Positions 46,834 to 53,662 of a stretch of DNA of 64,000 nt are shown piece by piece (positions within the stretch are counted from its first letter, which is position 1; the number at the start of each line of letters is the position of its first letter). The stretch lies in the NCBI RefSeq assembly GCF_002843175.1, contig NZ_PJEO01000016.1:124001-188000 (forward strand), in the 5' to 3' direction. The position numbers and the translations under genes are program-made. This stretch comes from Confluentibacter flavum. Its GTDB lineage: Bacteria; Bacteroidota; Bacteroidia; Flavobacteriales; Flavobacteriaceae. Under the pieces are notes generated by a model. The model saw only the letters and a program-made list of their open reading frames with translations, searched no databases and had not been told where the DNA came from.

Positions 46834-46880
46834 TGATATCAATTGATATCAAAGAAATGTTTGCAAATTGTTTGCAAATT
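46834..46880. repeat. Two pairs of tandem direct repeats upstream of the integrase
   Basis: TGATATCAA occurs at 46834-46842 and 46844-46852, and GTTTGCAAATT occurs twice back to back at 46859-46869 and 46870-46880. Paired short repeats between the attachment site and the integrase gene are typical arm-type recombinase binding sites; they could also be operators for integrase expression. Confidence 0.5.
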
Positions 46881-46899
46881 TTTTTATTAACTTACGGTT

Positions 46900-48132
46900 A
46901 TGAACACGCTTATAACCTTAATGTTAGATCAACGAAGAATGAAAAAAGATAGCAAATATCCTATCATTTTTCGACTTACTCATAATAGAAAAACAACCTC
47001 AATTTCTACCGGGTACTCCATCCTTGAAATACATTGGGATGAAAAGAAAAAAGAAGTTAAGACCAGCTATAAGAAAGTTGAATCTGTTCGTTTATTAAAT
47101 ATAATACTTTTAAAGGAAAATGCGCGAATAAATGAGATTATAAATAGACTTCATGATAAAGGAGAATTACAGTATCTTTCTATTAATCAAGTAAAACAGA
47201 AAATAACAAGAAAAGTAAACTACAGTTCATTTACAGAGTATGGGAATCATTTAGTAAAAGAACTAACAGACGTTCGGCGTTTCGGAACTGCCCGTTCATA
47301 TAAATTCACTATAGGAATCATGCAAACCTTTGCCCAAAAGATTGATATAAAATTCAATGAAGTTAATTATGACTTCCTCATGAGATTTGAAAAATTCCAT
47401 TTAACAAAAGAAGACAATAGTATAAATGGTCTAGCATTCTATATGAGAACAATAAGAGCCATTTATAACAAAGGCATTAAAGATGGTTGTATTGATAAAG
47501 AAGCTTATCCATTTTCTGAATACAAAATTAGAGTTGCTCCTACTAAAAAAAGAGCAATAGACATTTCGCATATTAAAAAAATATTGGATTTACAGCTACC
47601 TGTTGAACATGAATTATTCCATGCAAGAAATTATTTTTTAATATCATATATGCTTTATGGTATGCCATTTATGGATATGGCATTTTTAAAAGTAGGGGAT
47701 ATAAAAAACGGTAGGGTTGTTTATCAACGAAAGAAGACCTTAAAAAATTACGATATAAAAATATCAGATCCGCTAAATGAAATTTTAAAATTTTATAAAG
47801 TAGGTAAATCAAAAAAAGATTTTCTGTTCCCAATTATCATGAGAGAAGAACCAAAACAGCAGTATGACGATGTAGGTAGATTAAGAGCCATGTATAATGA
47901 CAAACTAAAAAAAATTGCTCTTCTGTGCAAGATTGACCAAACATTATCTTCTTATGTTTCACGACATAGTTTTGCAACTAATGCCATGCTTCAAGATATT
48001 CCATTACAGGCAATTTCTTCGATGCTTGGTCACAGTAAGCTGAATACAACTCAAATCTATCTTAAAACGCTTCCAAATGAAATTTTGGACAGATACAACG
48101 AAAGATTAAGTCTCAGTTTTTTAAATGACTAG
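46900..48132 (+). CDS. Tyrosine recombinase (integrase)
   Basis: A 410-residue integrase of the Bacteroidota type: arm-binding N-terminus (LDQRRMKKDSKYPIIFRLTH), a SAM-like core-binding domain (about 115-205), and the catalytic domain. Visible catalytic residues are R355-H356 (SRHSFATNAM), H378 (MLGHSKLN) and nucleophile Y387 (TTQIYLKTL). The first arginine, normally in a (R)GMSF block, appears replaced by Tyr in YMLYGMPFMDMAFLK. It should excise and insert the island at the adjacent tRNA fragment. It is the first gene inside the element. Confidence 0.93.
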   Translation: MNTLITLMLDQRRMKKDSKYPIIFRLTHNRKTTSISTGYSILEIHWDEKKKEVKTSYKKVESVRLLNIILLKENARINEIINRLHDKGELQYLSINQVKQKITRKVNYSSFTEYGNHLVKELTDVRRFGTARSYKFTIGIMQTFAQKIDIKFNEVNYDFLMRFEKFHLTKEDNSINGLAFYMRTIRAIYNKGIKDGCIDKEAYPFSEYKIRVAPTKKRAIDISHIKKILDLQLPVEHELFHARNYFLISYMLYGMPFMDMAFLKVGDIKNGRVVYQRKKTLKNYDIKISDPLNEILKFYKVGKSKKDFLFPIIMREEPKQQYDDVGRLRAMYNDKLKKIALLCKIDQTLSSYVSRHSFATNAMLQDIPLQAISSMLGHSKLNTTQIYLKTLPNEILDRYNERLSLSFLND

Positions 48133-48449
48133 TATAAATCCCAAGAAAGAATTAAACCAATAAAATCATCCACCCCCTAATTTAGCACCTCGTCAAATCC
48201 AACTTGGTAGTCCATATTTTGGTCAACCCCATGATTGTTTTGAAGAAATTTGATTGATAAAATTTGCATCGTTTTGGTGTTTTGATATTTTTTCCAAATT
48301 TTAAGATAATTCAAATAAATTTTAAACATTTTATGTTTTTTAAAGTTTGTTTATGTTTTTATATTGTTTGTATATGTTTATATATAGATACCAGCGCTTG
48401 TCCATTGCTTGTCCAGCGCTTGTCCAAATTTTGGTACGGCATCGGTACA
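48133..48449. other. Gap with possible decayed coding sequence and short tandem repeats
   Basis: AT-rich DNA. On the minus strand around 48184-48300, two adjacent frames read KHQNDANFINQIS and NMDYQVGFDEVLN-stop, as from a frameshifted gene end, perhaps a mobilization gene; I cannot identify it. At 48393-48427 CTTGTCCA occurs three times (GCGCTTGTCCA twice and TTGCTTGTCCA once). Confidence 0.35.
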
Positions 48450-48671
48450 CTACTTGTACCAATATTGGTCAACCTCCTTTAATTTTATTTGCACTATTTT
48501 GAGCGATTTTGACATGTTAAACATTATTACTTTTTCTAAAATTATCAAAATCGATTTTGTGGTCATGGACTTCGATTTGGAAATTGTTCTACAATAATTC
48601 CTAAAGCGTTTAGCCACAGAGGTTTTAATCTTGATGGTCTCAAACTTCTCTTTTTCATACCCTTTGTCCAT
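48450..48671 (-). pseudogene. Remnant of a BfmA/BtgA-type mobilization protein
   Basis: The 73-residue reading frame opens with EKEKFETIKIKTSVAKRFRN and SKSKSM, the characteristic start of BfmA/BtgA mobilization accessory proteins of Bacteroidota conjugative elements. After KSMT the homology breaks: an adjacent frame reads IDFDNFRKSNNV then stop, resembling the next part of the family. The gene is therefore frameshifted and truncated, and the element has probably lost self-mobilization by this route. Confidence 0.65.
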
Positions 48672-49135
48672 TTTTTAGTAAAAAATTTGTTGATTTTATT
48701 GGGCTGCGACGGTTTTTTAGTAAAAAAGGCTTAAAGTCCTTATTATTAAAAAACATTCAATCCCACTGATAGCAAGGGATTGCACTAAAAATAAAATCAA
48801 GTAACATCGCATCGCGTGTTACCCTCTTGCTTATCCATTAATTTTACAGATTCAATAATTATTCGTCATATAAGAATCCTAAATTATTACAAATAATGGA
48901 TAACTTATAAAACATTCTAGCATGTCAAAAAGTAGTAACAGGATCTTTAACCGACTCCTATAAATATATCCATTTAAAGGAAAAAATAAAAACGTGAGTT
49001 ACTCTCAAATGAATAGTTTTAAGAGTTAATTATATGATTTTAAAAGTATTAGTGAAATTAAAGACTAGTTTTTAAACTGCGTTAAGAAAAATGGAGTCGT
49101 TATTAAAAAAGGGAAGTTCATCTCTTTCTATAACC
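48672..49135. other. Non-coding stretch with hairpins, candidate transfer origin
   Basis: Two inverted repeats stand out: CAATCCC/GGGATTG (48758-48782, followed on the minus strand by a T-run) and GTAACA/TGTTAC (48801-48822) with a GC-rich centre. They lie 90-150 bases upstream of the mobilization remnant, where oriT would be expected. I see no coding frame in the rest. The oriT idea is inference. Confidence 0.35.
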
Positions 49136-49354
49136 TCATTCAAAAAAGGAAATTACTTCCACTCCGATTGCCTCTGAAATTTTCAACAATGTCAGTGAAG
49201 TAACATTCTGTCTCCCATTTTCAATACTTGATAAATTGGGCTTCTCCATTTTAATTATGGAGCACAAATCTAACTGACTAAAACCTTTCGCCTTTCTCAG
49301 TTTAGCGATATTTGCTCCAATTTTTTTAAGGAATATTTTCTCTTCTTCAGTCAT
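49136..49354 (-). CDS. XRE-family helix-turn-helix regulator
   Basis: A 72-residue DNA-binding protein from the ATG at 49354 (an earlier ATG at 49405 falls inside a palindrome and would add 17 odd residues). The helix-turn-helix is GANIAKLRKAKGFSQLDLCSIIKMEKPNLSSIENGRQN (in two parts), close to phage-type repressors. It diverges from the HEPN gene, with a 28-bp palindrome between them, so it probably represses itself and that gene. Confidence 0.88.
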   Translation of the reverse strand: MTEEEKIFLKKIGANIAKLRKAKGFSQLDLCSIIKMEKPNLSSIENGRQNVTSLTLLKISEAIGVEVISFFE

Positions 49355-49385
49355 ATAAAGTTCAATTTCTATAAAAAAAGAACAC

Positions 49386-49413
49386 AAAAGGTTATGATAT
49401 ATCATAACCTTTT
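49386..49413. promoter_or_regulatory. 28-bp perfect palindrome, probable operator
   Basis: AAAAGGTTATGATA followed by its exact complement, centred at 49399/49400. It lies between the XRE gene and the HEPN gene and abuts the plus-strand -7 element TAAATTTG (49416-49423), so a bound repressor would block that promoter. Confidence 0.6.
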
Positions 49414-49415
49414 TT

Positions 49416-49423
49416 TAAATTTG
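49416..49423 (+). promoter_or_regulatory. Probable -7 element for the HEPN gene
   Basis: TAAATTTG fits TAnnTTTG, 49 bases upstream of the ATG at 49473. The -33 region falls in the palindrome. Confidence 0.45.
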
Positions 49424-49472
49424 AATATCCTTCGAATTTAGAAATATAATCTACCATCCTAATACAAAAGTC

Positions 49473-50348
49473 ATGAAAGCAAATACACAAACAAAATTCT
49501 ATTTAGAGTCAAAACTCATAGGTTTATTGAAAACAATATTACCATTACATTCTGTATATGTCATCGGTGTGAATAAGGAGAAAAAAAATAGAGCTGTTTT
49601 TTTATCCCCTGTATATGCCGATAAACAAAAAACGGTCATTTATACTTTGTTGATTATAGGTGACAAACCCATGTCCAAGGGGTTGAATGAATTTATGGAC
49701 GGTATCTATAACCAAATGCAGCAAAGTTGTAAGGTCTATGTCATTTATTACACATTGGCAAATGCGATCAAGCGATTGGATTATGGCAATAATTTTTTGT
49801 TAAAGACCATTTTCCAAACGCCCTGTATATATAGGGCGGATGACACCCTTTTAAGATTTAAAAAGTATCAGATATTGATCCACCCAAAGGTCTATGAAGA
49901 CATCCAAAAAATATGGGACGCTAGAATGAAACGTGCAGCTTATCTACTGTCCATTTTGGATAGCATTGAACCCACAGAAGATGTCACTTCCAGACTGATG
50001 ACCATGCACTATGCCATTGAACAAATATGTTTAGGACTGTTGTATGCATTTTGGGAATTTAAGCCACAGCACTACGCCCTTACTTATATGTTGCACCTTT
50101 GCAGCCATTTTAGCAATTTGCCACAGACCATATTCCCAAAAGAGACTTATGGACTGCACCGGATGCACTATATCCTATGCAATGCCCACCACATCATGCG
50201 CTTTAAGGCAGAAAATGAATTCTCGAATAGGGACTCGGACAAAGCCTTTAACCGCTGTGAACGGTTTTTCGAAGAAGCTATGGACATCGGAGACAAACAC
50301 CTAGAGGAGCTTAAAAAAATCCATTGCCATACCAACAAATTAGATTAA
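49473..50348 (+). CDS. HEPN domain protein
   Basis: A 291-residue protein with an N-terminal nucleotidyltransferase-like region (about 1-125; SVYVIGVNKEKKNRAVFLSP) and a C-terminal HEPN-like helical domain (about 150-285). An R-x4-H motif is visible in SRLMTMHYAIEQ, where HEPN RNases have their catalytic pair, though it is not proven to be the active one. Such proteins are common cargo of Bacteroidota conjugative elements and often act as RNA-cutting toxins. An XRE gene lies divergently upstream and a 117-residue gene follows 18 bases later. Confidence 0.75.
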   Translation: MKANTQTKFYLESKLIGLLKTILPLHSVYVIGVNKEKKNRAVFLSPVYADKQKTVIYTLLIIGDKPMSKGLNEFMDGIYNQMQQSCKVYVIYYTLANAIKRLDYGNNFLLKTIFQTPCIYRADDTLLRFKKYQILIHPKVYEDIQKIWDARMKRAAYLLSILDSIEPTEDVTSRLMTMHYAIEQICLGLLYAFWEFKPQHYALTYMLHLCSHFSNLPQTIFPKETYGLHRMHYILCNAHHIMRFKAENEFSNRDSDKAFNRCERFFEEAMDIGDKHLEELKKIHCHTNKLD

Positions 50349-50366
50349 CACAATAATTCGAAGCTC

Positions 50367-50720
50367 ATGAAAAATAAAAAAAAGAAATTAAAAGCTATAA
50401 AAAAGTTGATGGGTCAATTTTCTGGTGTACAAAAAGAAACCTATGGAAAAAGGATTAGAAAAACCATAAACTTTGAAGTAGAAGATAATGAGGATATCAC
50501 AAGCTCAATTTCTGCTCTTTTAGAAGTATGCTATTATGCATTAGATGGTAATGGTGGTTTTGTATCACCAAAACATGAAAACAAAACCCAAATATCAAGC
50601 GTCACAAAAGTGTTAGAAATAATCATAGACCTATTACCTCACGACCAAATGTTTTGTCTGCAAAGGATAGAACAGCTTCTGTCTGAACAACAAAACGTCA
50701 AACCAAACAAACAAGCTTAA
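50367..50720 (+). CDS. Small hypothetical protein downstream of the HEPN gene
   Basis: 117 residues, not recognised. The N-terminus is very basic (MKNKKKKLKAIKKLMG), the middle acidic (NFEVEDNEDITSS), and the rest is predicted helical. No signal peptide or membrane segment. The 18-base gap to the HEPN gene suggests co-transcription; a partner or antitoxin role is possible but unsupported. Confidence 0.6.
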   Translation: MKNKKKKLKAIKKLMGQFSGVQKETYGKRIRKTINFEVEDNEDITSSISALLEVCYYALDGNGGFVSPKHENKTQISSVTKVLEIIIDLLPHDQMFCLQRIEQLLSEQQNVKPNKQA

Positions 50721-51091
50721 AGCAGGTCATAATTGATTTTAAAGTTATAAAATCATTTACTTATTATATCTTGAGCGTTTTCCTTTTCTTTTTTAATCTT
50801 AAGTAGAAATAACAATGAAAAAGAAAAAGGAACACCATGAAAAGGCATTATAGCATCCTTTCCATATCATTTACTTCCCATAGCGCCCTCGCTGTTACCT
50901 TTTCCAAACTGTTACAACTTAAAATTTGGAGCTCATAAAGATTTATAAAAAGAGCGAAGTATGAGCCTGATTATGCAATCTGTTGAGAAACAAATTTTAT
51001 AACTTTCTTTGGAAAAGTTCCAAGCTCATTGGAATAATTAGGATGCCATTTCTAAATTTCAATAGAAATTCTAAATTGCGGGCGGGCTAAA

Positions 51092-51154
51092 AATATTGGT
51101 TATGGCATTTTAGGTTTTATAAATGAAATATCCTAAAATGCCATAACTAATATT
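51092..51154. repeat. 23-bp imperfect inverted repeat
   Basis: AATATTGGTTATGGCATTTTAGG (51092-51114 region) and CCTAAAATGCC through CTAATATT (51132-51154) pair at 22 of 23 positions around a 17-base loop. A long stem with no T-run is not a terminator. It could be a recombination or replication site, a folded RNA, or the end pair of a lost small mobile element. Confidence 0.6.
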
Positions 51155-51294
51155 GCGCGGAACTGTAAGCTCTTATTTTTTATAGAATGAAGTTTTTTTT
51201 GCTGAATGAAAGAAAAAATATGTGCTGGAAGTAGGGCTTATTCAACTTGGATTAATAGCTTTAAGACTTATTTTATATAACACAAACATATATA

Positions 51295-51356
51295 TTTATA
51301 CGTATAAACATATAAAAACATATTTTATACACTAAATATACGCATTTGCATATAAT
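51295..51356. promoter_or_regulatory. Two palindromes in the hip promoter region, probable HipB operators
   Basis: TTTATACGTATAAA (51295-51308) is a perfect palindrome, and TATACGCATTTGCATATA (about 51337-51354) is a second with one mismatch sharing the TATACG half-site. HipB-type antitoxins bind such sites to control their own operon. The -7 element follows at 51362. Confidence 0.5.
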
Positions 51357-51361
51357 TTCAT

Positions 51362-51369
51362 TATATTTG
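51362..51369 (+). promoter_or_regulatory. Probable -7 element of the hipBST promoter
   Basis: TATATTTG matches TAnnTTTG, 26 bases before the hipB ATG. The two palindromes lie directly upstream. Confidence 0.5.
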
Positions 51370-51395
51370 GCTAAAATTATATTTAAAAACATATA

Positions 51396-51614
51396 ATGAA
51401 CGAGTTGTCAGAATTTGTAAAAACCCGTAGAAAAGACGTCAATCTTACTCAAGAAGAGTTTGCAGAGCGTGCTGGCGTTGCATTAACAGTGGTTAGAAAA
51501 ATAGAACAAGGTAAAACCAATCTAAACATGGACAAGGTAAATCTTGTATTAAGCATGTTTGGACATGAGCTTGCGCCCGTAGATTCAAAAGTGCTTAAAA
51601 ATCATTTAAAATGA
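51396..51614 (+). CDS. hipB: HipB-type antitoxin, XRE helix-turn-helix
   Basis: A 72-residue DNA-binding protein (FVKTRRKDVNLTQEEFAERA; VALTVVRKIEQGKTNLN) of the HipB kind. It is the first of three overlapping genes (its stop overlaps the next start by 4 bases). It should repress the operon through the upstream palindromes. In the known HipBST system the second gene, not HipB, is the main antitoxin. Confidence 0.88.
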   Translation: MNELSEFVKTRRKDVNLTQEEFAERAGVALTVVRKIEQGKTNLNMDKVNLVLSMFGHELAPVDSKVLKNHLK

Positions 51615-51946
51615 GAAAAGCATCCATATATTACAACGAAATAGTTGCAGGTATTCTCACAGAAACTGATGATGGTGATTACCTGTTTGAATACACTAAC
51701 AATTACATTAAAAATTATAGCAGTCAATTTATAACCTTTTCAATGCCAGTTAGAACAGAGCGTTACAAAAGCAATCGTTTATTTCCGTTTTTTGAAGGTT
51801 TAATTCCCGAAGGTTGGCTCTTAAGCATTGCCACTAAAAATTGGAAATTAAACCCTAACGATCGTATGGGTTTATTACTTGCTTGTTGCCAAAACTGCAT
51901 AGGAGCCGTTAGTGTACAACCAATAATAGAAGACAATGAAGCATAA
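51611..51946 (+). CDS. hipS: HipS-type antitoxin, HipA N-terminal subdomain
   Basis: 111 residues matching only the N-terminal subdomain of HipA (MRKASIYYNEIVAGILTETD; LTPxxF-type region FFEGLIPEGWLL; NDRMGLLLACCQNCIGAVSV). In the HipBST system this part is a separate protein that neutralises the kinase. Its stop overlaps the hipT start by 11 bases. The overlaps and intact frames show a designed split, not a broken hipA. Confidence 0.85.
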   Translation: MRKASIYYNEIVAGILTETDDGDYLFEYTNNYIKNYSSQFITFSMPVRTERYKSNRLFPFFEGLIPEGWLLSIATKNWKLNPNDRMGLLLACCQNCIGAVSVQPIIEDNEA

Positions 51947-52874
51947 TTGTTTATACTGCTACAAACCACTTGACCATGAAACAGACTTTCATAAAGCATG
52001 TAGCTTGTCTTTTTTTGGAACAGAAACACCCCCTAAACTAGAATATTCATTAGACCAAATGTCCGAACTCGCAAAGGACGTTATTGAACGCAGTGTCGCT
52101 GTTCCAGGCGTACAGCCGAAATTATCTCTGTCAATAGTAAATGATATGACCCAAAATACCAACTTTCGATTAACAGTTGTTGGAGCTTTAGGCGGAAATT
52201 TCATTTTTAAACCCCCATCAAAAGACTATCCCGATATGCCTCAAAATGAACATGTAACCATGCGTATTGCAGAAGCCTTTGGTATACAGACAGTCAAGTC
52301 TAGTTTAATTCGTTTGCAGTCTGGAGAGTTATCTTATATTACAAAACGCATTGATAGAACAGATGATAATGAAAAGATTCATATGCTTGATATGTTTCAA
52401 ATTACCGAAGCATTTGACAAATACAAAAGCTCCATGGAGAAAATTGGGAAAGCTTTAGGCTTGTATTCAAGTAATACAGTATTGGATAAAATTTTCTTTT
52501 TTGAATTAGCAGTATTTAGTTTCCTAACTGGCAATAATGATATGCATCTTAAAAACTTCTCGATGATACAGTCTAATTCTGGCTGGTTATTATCCCCTGC
52601 CTATGACTTGCTGAATGTAACCATAGTAAACCCTGATGATAAAGAAGAAATGGCGTTGACTATTGAAGGTAAAAAAAGCAAGCTTACACGTTCTAATTTT
52701 GAAGCTCTAGGTCAAAGCTTAAATTTGACCAATAAACAAATCGCTGGTGTTTTTAATCGTTTTAATAAAAAGAAAAGCATTGTTATAAAATGGATTAAAA
52801 ACTCATTTTTATCAGATGATATGAAGGTCAGGTATATTGAGTTAGTATTACAGCGTTATACAAAAATCGAATAA
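51936..52874 (+). CDS. hipT: HipT-type kinase toxin
   Basis: A 312-residue Ser/Thr kinase of the HipA fold lacking the N-terminal subdomain. It opens with a cysteine cluster (C5, C8, C22) and has the glycine-rich loop VPGVQPKLS (56-64), ATP-binding K92 (FIFKPP), catalytic D202 with N207 (TGNNDMHLKNFS) and metal-binding D224 (SPAYDLLN). Known HipT phosphorylates tryptophanyl-tRNA synthetase; the target here is unknown. The Ser-rich autophosphorylation motif before the loop is not evident (RSVAVPG here), which may change its regulation. Confidence 0.88.
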   Translation: MKHNCLYCYKPLDHETDFHKACSLSFFGTETPPKLEYSLDQMSELAKDVIERSVAVPGVQPKLSLSIVNDMTQNTNFRLTVVGALGGNFIFKPPSKDYPDMPQNEHVTMRIAEAFGIQTVKSSLIRLQSGELSYITKRIDRTDDNEKIHMLDMFQITEAFDKYKSSMEKIGKALGLYSSNTVLDKIFFFELAVFSFLTGNNDMHLKNFSMIQSNSGWLLSPAYDLLNVTIVNPDDKEEMALTIEGKKSKLTRSNFEALGQSLNLTNKQIAGVFNRFNKKKSIVIKWIKNSFLSDDMKVRYIELVLQRYTKIE

Positions 52875-52936
52875 ATTTGTTATCTAAATTTTATTTAAAA
52901 GCATAAAAATACTTTTAAGTAGTGGATAAACAGAAC

Positions 52937-53113
52937 CTATAACAATGCCTTTTTATAAGCTTCTAAAGATTCTCTTTTATAAAGGAAAGCATTTCCTTTT
53001 TTTATGAATTTTAATTTTCCAGAATTTCTTATATGAGCCAACTCACAATCTTGAATTTTAAGAAATTCCTTGGCTTCTTTACTTGTTAAATTTTGCTCAT
53101 CCCTCGACTTCAT
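52937..53113 (-). CDS. Small helix-turn-helix protein (MerR/excisionase-like)
   Basis: A 58-residue protein from the ATG at 53111-53113. It reads LTSKEAKEFLKIQDCELAHI, then GKLKFIKKGNAFLYKRESLE: the winged HTH_17 type found in excisionases and small regulators. It lies 29 bases after the 172-residue gene on the same strand and may be the last gene of that operon; it could be the excision factor of the island or the operon's regulator. Confidence 0.72.
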   Translation of the reverse strand: MKSRDEQNLTSKEAKEFLKIQDCELAHIRNSGKLKFIKKGNAFLYKRESLEAYKKALL

Positions 53114-53142
53114 CTTTTTTACCTTTTCTTATTTTTAAGATT

Positions 53143-53661
53143 TCAGAGGTTTATATCAAGTATCATATTCAAAAATGAAGTCGGTTGAAGAAAATAGTTT
53201 GGGTTTTCCTCTAATTTTTCCTTTATCAAAATCAATCCTCCATTGGTATAAGATTCCATTGTTTTGATTAAAGATTTTACTGCTTCATCTTCTTCCAATT
53301 CCCCTTTTTCAAGTGCAATTAAGTCTATGTCCGTTTCTGCTACAAGTGCAATAAACATATTTTCTTGTAAGTTGGTAAAGTCTTGTCGTGTTGTCACAGT
53401 TGATTTGCTGCCCCAATACTGAATATGATGACTAAAATCCGTTTTCTTTTCCCCATCAGCGATTGGAGCAAATTCATTATTGTAAAGTCCTAAAAAGAAA
53501 GCATACATATATAGTTCATAGTTAGTGCTGAAATGCTTACCAAAGTTAATTTTCTTCTCACCTTCTGCCCCAAATTTTTGAGAAAGTGATATAAATAAGT
53601 CTTTATGAACCTCACTGTATTTTGGGATTTTAGTTTTCCATTTTTCAAATAGATTCTTCAT
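53143..53661 (-). CDS. Uncharacterised protein at the 3' end of the phosphorothioation-like operon
   Basis: 172 residues, no domain recognised with confidence. It is mixed helical, rich in aromatic residues near 45-60 (NYELYMYAFFLGLYNNEF), and lacks a signal peptide or membrane segment. It begins one base after the SMC-like gene, so it is surely co-translated. Position suggests a partner of the SMC-like ATPase; DndE-like was considered but no DndE motif is seen. Confidence 0.7.
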   Translation of the reverse strand: MKNLFEKWKTKIPKYSEVHKDLFISLSQKFGAEGEKKINFGKHFSTNYELYMYAFFLGLYNNEFAPIADGEKKTDFSHHIQYWGSKSTVTTRQDFTNLQENMFIALVAETDIDLIALEKGELEEDEAVKSLIKTMESYTNGGLILIKEKLEENPNYFLQPTSFLNMILDINL

Positions 53662-53662
53662 A

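Larger units (their letters stand above)
50721..51395. other. Long non-coding stretch with a large hairpin
   Basis: 675 bases without a recognised gene. It contains a 23-bp inverted repeat (51092-51154, listed separately) and, toward the right, AT-rich palindromes that belong to the hip promoter. A 33-codon frame from 50837 is probably chance. Confidence 0.45.

Noticed and set aside
48264-48597. Two short plus-strand frames after the integrase
   Set aside because: They are low-complexity AT-rich reading of repeats and overlap the mobilization remnant on the other strand.
50044-50304. Second frame inside the HEPN gene
   Set aside because: Shadow frame; the HEPN frame shows the protein-family match.
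51611-52874. HipA gene broken by a frameshift
   Set aside because: Both parts have intact frames, overlapping start and stop codons, and match the separate HipS and HipT proteins.
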